Shown here one piece after another: positions 59,396-64,000 of a stretch of DNA of 64,000 nt. A model generated the notes under the pieces. That model saw only the letters and a list, made by a program, of their open reading frames with translations. It had not been told where the DNA came from and did not search any database. How positions within the stretch are numbered: the first letter of the stretch is position 1; each line of letters starts with the position of its first letter. The stretch is from contig CM049316.1 of the NCBI GenBank assembly GCA_026874595.1, positions 70,523,176 to 70,587,175 of the forward strand. The letters run 5' to 3'. Origin of the DNA: Sipunculus nudus (taxonomy: Eukaryota; Annelida; Sipuncula; Golfingiida; Sipunculidae). Made by a program: the position numbers and the translations under genes.

Positions 59396-60739
59396 GCAGA
59401 AAAGCTTTCGAAAACACAAAACAAATTTACACCGACGCATTAGAATCATGCGGGTAACATCAAAACGCCCTGGAGATGTCATACGAACCGCCAACTGTTA
59501 TTGTTCAAAACACCATCTACTTCGAATGTCAAAACAAATGCAGCCAGGATATTTTTAAAACTAGTCAAAAAACACTTACCGACCAACCATACACTACACA
59601 AAATATTCAATAAGAACACTTTTAAAGTAAGTTACAATACAATGGCTAACATGCAAATTATTCCTAGAAATCTGACAAATATATATATATAATCTGATAT
59701 ATATAAAAATATATATATCTTATATATATATATATATTACATATATATATAACATTAGAAATGTAAATTAGTATATCCCCGGGGTAATCTGAAAACCGTT
59801 TCAGATTAATCTAAAATCTGTTTCAGATTAACCTTTAATGTTGAGTGACCTGATGTTTTTACAAACTGATGGTTGTCCTAGAAACTGATATAGAGACATG
59901 AATTGTATTCGAAATTTTTACAAATGTTCATAATAATTCGAATAAATTCTATTTTTTTTTAAATAAACGCCGTATCGTTACATCGTTTCTCAGTCAGGAG
60001 TATTTCTTTCCTAGCACTATATCACGTGGTTGTCCTTGGAAACTAGCACGGGGACATGACAAGTGGTAGGGATTTTGTATTAGATGTGTACCAATTGGAT
60101 CTTACGACAACGCTGTCGTATATATCCTCAACAGTTCCCGCGGGTGCTATCATTTATCGTTCTTCTTTCACAGTAATTGAGTGCAATATGTGAGAATCAA
60201 CTCCATGTAAGTGATGAGGTTTCTTCACGCGGCTGTAGCAGCATGTCACAAAAGCAGAAGGAGAAATATCAGCACTGGCTGAACAACAACTCAATATTTA
60301 CTGTGGCCTTGCCGTCACCAGAACGCCTTGAAAGTCAAGGCTTTCTCGTTAGTTTTTTTCAATATCCATGTCCTCAATTCGTTATGGCGGATTAGCCTGA
60401 TATTTTACGTCTTTAATATTGAATATAACTCTTCAACATCGCATATGTTGAAAAATTTACCTCAGCAGACAACAAGTTAAGAAATCGTAGTTCTGATTTG
60501 GATCAGATATGTAATATGTTCAGGAAGAAACCTCCTGGATTAAGCACTGTTGATGTCTCCTTTTTGGGGGACATGAGACATGACTCGTTCTCAGACTTGA
60601 ACTAAGACCGACAAAGGATCTTGACATGGTTGACTTATTGACAAGGCAAGGACCGTAACCAAACATTAATGGAAAAGGAAGAAATGTATTATCTCAATTA
60701 AACTAGACCTAAATTAACTAAAACAGCGCAATCTTTTAA
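59396..60739. other. non-coding with repeat VI motif and local-repeat relatives
   Basis: Repeat VI motif at 59775-59840 (GGGGTAATCTGAAAACCG, TTTCAGATTAACC) and diverged local-repeat units at 59855-59915 and 60015-60105. An acceptor-like CTTCTTTCACAG near 60162-60173 leads only into immediate stops. Confidence 0.55.
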
Positions 60740-61075
60740 TATTCGTTTAACTTAGTAATATGTACATCTCCAGAATTCCATTCCATTACGGACTTCGTGA
60801 CATGGTGGAAACACTTGATTATCCTGGCGTCAACCAGGCTCTGTGTACCGCACCTGCGGGTCTTTTGTGGTTAACACCAAGGAACCCCTGAAAGGCGCAC
60901 TCATTTGTGAGTGAAATTCGACTGTGGGGTACAGTCTCCTATTAAGCGTGCAGAGCGCTCACCCTGGATGAGGGCCAACTGTGACAAATCTCGGCCCTTC
61001 TCGGCTGAGATTCGAACTCGTGATCTACGGCTTGAATCCTGTGGTCCACCCCATGACCGTTGTAGTCGGTATCTG
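60740..61075 (-). repeat. SINE family I copy
   Basis: On minus: tRNA-like head with a B box (GAGTTCGAATCTCA), GGTGAGCGCTCTGC, TTTCACTCACAAATGAGTGC, CTTTCAGGGGTTCCTTGG, CGCAGGTGCGGTACACAG, CCTGGTTGACGCCAGGATAA and GAATTCTGGAGATGTACAT. The A box is damaged. The overlapping frames at 60901-61146 are shadows. Confidence 0.82.
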
Positions 61076-64000
61076 CACAGATACTTTATATATTTAAGAG
61101 TGAATGATTTATCAACTTGATAGAGTGCCAGAATATCGTTTTCCAAATGCAGCCAAAAAGTGACTTTTTTATTCTATTATTGTCATGTTTTATATGATAA
61201 ATATAATATAATTTTTAAACTGTTTGTAGATTAATGCCATTTGTCATATTAGCACAGTATGTAGTTTGACCTTTCTAGCTGATATGAGTAAATGCAGTTT
61301 AGATTCAACTGGGAAATTGGAATTTGTAAAATATCCGGCATTGCCTTAATATAATAACTCTCTGATGTTATAGCATTTCAGGCACATATTGGATGTGGTC
61401 ATAAGGTCTTTATTTGACCCTTGCCAATACCATTTACTGCAATAAGACCACATATAGACTGTCTATAAAAACGTGCAGCCTGATACAAACCAGCAAGCCA
61501 CGAGCTGGGGTCGCAGACAGCTAGAAGAGAAATGTTAGAAATCAGGGGGTGGCGTTTTACATATCAAGGACTCGACAAATCGGGTTATAGGTCAAGTAGC
61601 ACTTGTGTTTGATTTCCACTGAGGACAGAGTAAACTGCGGACGCCATAAGTCAGTCGGGCACAGAAGAGTTGGCCGTGTCTCCGAAGCAATCGTGGTCAC
61701 TGCCGTATCATACTAAATTCTTCTTATCGCTGTTTGCTTCTCCGCTGGCTTGACAGAATATCGGTCCGCAGGCTTGCACTTTGTACAGAAGAGCCCAACT
61801 GATCCTCTGAGATTGCCTGCTTATTGGAGTTACGGGTTGTGATCACTGACATCAGAGCTTTTCCTGTCCCCCCGGGAACCTATCTTTCTATATACACCGT
61901 GTTTAGTCCCTAAAGCTGGCTTTAGACTTGTACCCTTCTCTCTTCTCTGTATGTAATAAATCACAAACCCAACCTCAATCTGTATATATCTTATGTAACA
62001 ACTATATTACCACTCATATTTCTCTCTACTCCTGTATAGTATCTACTCCTGTATGTATGTTTTTCTCCGTTTGTTTGATTGTTTTTTAGAGTGAGATATT
62101 AAACATATTGTGTATTTTCAAGTTGGAGATGTTAATCAAAAGAGACTTTATTACGTTTTTAAAGTGATCTAGAAATATAAATAACTACAGAACTTCCTTT
62201 CGTGCTAACCTTTGGTGGAGGAACACGGCACTATTGAGAAAGATGGATTTGACAAAGGGGGCGTGTTTTGGATATTGGCGGAGGTATGCGGTCTCTGAGG
62301 GCTGCATACTGTTTGACTAGCTCCCTTATGTAGACGGGTCTAGATGAGACAGCTGGCATTGGTGTAGAGAGAACTTAATGGGAACCTGACTGGATACTTG
62401 TTAGAGTGTATCAATTATTGTTTGAATTGTTTTATTTTCTAAAATTTATTGCATTAACCAATTAAGTATCCTTATTAAGCGAATACTAAATGCAGTTACG
62501 TTTGCTCCATTCGGGAGTCCCTTGGTGGATCAAAAGAATAGGATACATCATTCTCATTTTGCTTTATAAATAACAACTATATCAAATCGGCCCGGCCGGC
62601 TGTTAGTGCTCCAAGATAGGTCCATATATATCAACAACACACTCAAATTAAAATCATTATTACAAAATCATTATAACAATGATATTTTGCCGCTCCTACA
62701 ATTTGACGTATGAGCTGTGTATCAACAACCTTTGCCGTATATATGGAAATACTATATTACTGTTCACGTAGATATTTCAGAGTAAGCTGGATTGAATTTG
62801 AAAGAAAAATAACTATACATATAAATAAAACAGGTCGACCGATATGTATATACAATGTACATTTAATAAACATTAAAAAGAAATATATATAAGATATATA
62901 AAAACATATATCGAACCAAATATAAAGATTCTCCGAATTATGGACACTGACGGAACCCGACATTTTGCCTGCATTAGAGAAGTGTCCTTAGTCAGGTTAT
63001 AGATTTTTTACTTTCAAGAGACTGCCTTAAAATGGCCGTAAATAGAAGAGGTTCCACGTACATATATATATATATATGTATGTATGTATGTATACCTCGC
63101 TAATTTTTCACGATACATTTCCATGATGCGTTTTCACAAACACCTGGGGCATCCATGAATAAAAAACTCTAAGGAAATTATTATACAATGATGTAACTAA
63201 TTAGATATATTACATATACCCTAACATTGATTTAAAAAAAAATCTTTTCAAAACTTTACCCCCACAATATAGTTGATTATTTTGGTACGCGTAATGACCA
63301 ACACGTGGTGCCGACCGACATCAGGGAGCAATAATACATGTAGCAAAACGTATAATCATTATACAAATAAAGCCGTGATATGGAGTGTTTTCTACGTACC
63401 TCTCTGTGAGGTCTGGTAATATGCCACTTATAATTGAGGCATCTTTTCCTATTATCTAATTAAATTACTTCATCATCTAATTAACTGGTCGGCAGGAACA
63501 GGGTAGCGAATACTAACAGGCAAAACCTCTGGTGTGTTCGTCATTAATTTAGTCGTTCTTGTGGTGAAAACAAAGCTGAGAATAAAAAGCGGTGAATTTA
63601 ATCAACCACACTCCCATTAGACCACACAGTCCGTTCCCCAAATAGCATTGCACCAATATTGCCTTTTTGTACCAGCGTTGTTTAATTGCTCTTAAAAACC
63701 CTTGCCCATGTAATAATAAAAACCCTGTGATCTTATGCCTGCATTTAATTGCACCAAAAAACAGCTGAATATCATTTATTGCTGCAATGTTTTGATTAAT
63801 CAGAACTGCATTGAAATATGATATCCATTTTTCTACATGCTACAATATTTTCATCTTTAATAATAAAACAGTTACATCCAGGTGCCTGTATATACAATTA
63901 CACTAACTATGTTGTCAAAGAAATTGTAAAAATAATGTCAGCTAATAAAAAATAATTTGGTCTTGACTTTTTAATGAATTTTATTATTAATTTTATTTAT
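61076..64000. other. non-coding, nothing firmly identified
   Basis: 61480-61960 has higher GC and ends near an AATAAA at 61957-61962, which might be a 3' end of an untranslated transcript, but there is no reading frame or splice evidence. Short AT and TGTA runs lie at 63061-63092. 62710-62963 holds only AT-driven frames. Confidence 0.45.

Noticed and set aside
60162-60395. Exon after acceptor CTTCTTTCACAG with a 72-codon frame
   Set aside because: The frame starts directly after an in-frame TAA and the other frames stop at once; no homology recognised.

Overview
The window is intron-bearing, AT-rich animal DNA. It has long AT, CT and AC microsatellites, tRNA-derived SINEs, decayed LINE and LTR retrotransposon pieces, and many small terminal-inverted-repeat DNA elements. 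It has no operons or bacterial signals. The repeat mix suggests a lophotrochozoan, most likely a mollusc, but this is inference and no species marker is present. Coding content is very low. The one gene I can support is exon 1 of a secreted polyhydroxybutyrate-depolymerase/feruloyl-esterase-like alpha/beta hydrolase at 14032-14522 (+), with a TATA box, a good start context, a signal peptide and a perfect AG|GTAAGT donor. The exons carrying its catalytic serine, aspartate and histidine were not found. Two minus-strand stretches (41812-42054 and 40211-40516) have coding-like composition but no recognised family.

Layout. 0-3.4 kb: SINE-head fragment and AT microsatellites. 3.4-5.7 kb: a 2.1-kb structure bounded by 0.3-kb inverted arms. 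7.2-9.3 kb: SINE family II copy, dispersed repeat III copy, and a 33-bp minisatellite (14 units). 11.4-13 kb: a TTAA-flanked MITE copy and a 3' SINE-I fragment. 13.98-14.52 kb: promoter and exon 1. 15.3-17.6 kb: a recent 129-bp tandem duplication, a SINE-I copy and a degenerate minisatellite. 18.52-19.44 kb: a pogo/Tigger-like element. 23.6-24.0 kb: a complete SINE-I with a 13-bp target duplication. 26.6-30.8 kb: SINE II, a TA-flanked TIR element, a hairpin, an LTR, a Harbinger-like MITE, repeat V and a hairpin enclosing a G12 tract.

33-36 kb: repeat III, the complete TTAA MITE, a small inverted-arm element and a complete minus-strand SINE-I. 37.5-42.4 kb: a 56-bp minisatellite, a hairpin, weak coding candidates and large CT arrays. 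43.7-46.7 kb: repeat III and two candidate enhancers. 48-53 kb: degenerate minisatellite, a hAT-like fragment, the fuller LTR copy (inverted relative to the 28.5-kb copy), a LINE 3' end and a candidate conserved block with a CTCF-like site. 55-61 kb: a TA-flanked MITE, a locally duplicated 130-bp unit between perfect 27-bp inverted arms, repeat V, and another SINE-I. 61-64 kb: no identifiable feature beyond a lone AATAAA.

The window reads as one gene start in a repeat-dense, gene-poor neighbourhood. The most informative signals are the paired solo LTRs, both flanked by ATAT, the set of intact-ended but ORF-less DNA transposons (TA, TTAA and probable TAA target sites), and a five-copy SINE family with two complete members. 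No clearly novel biological system was found.
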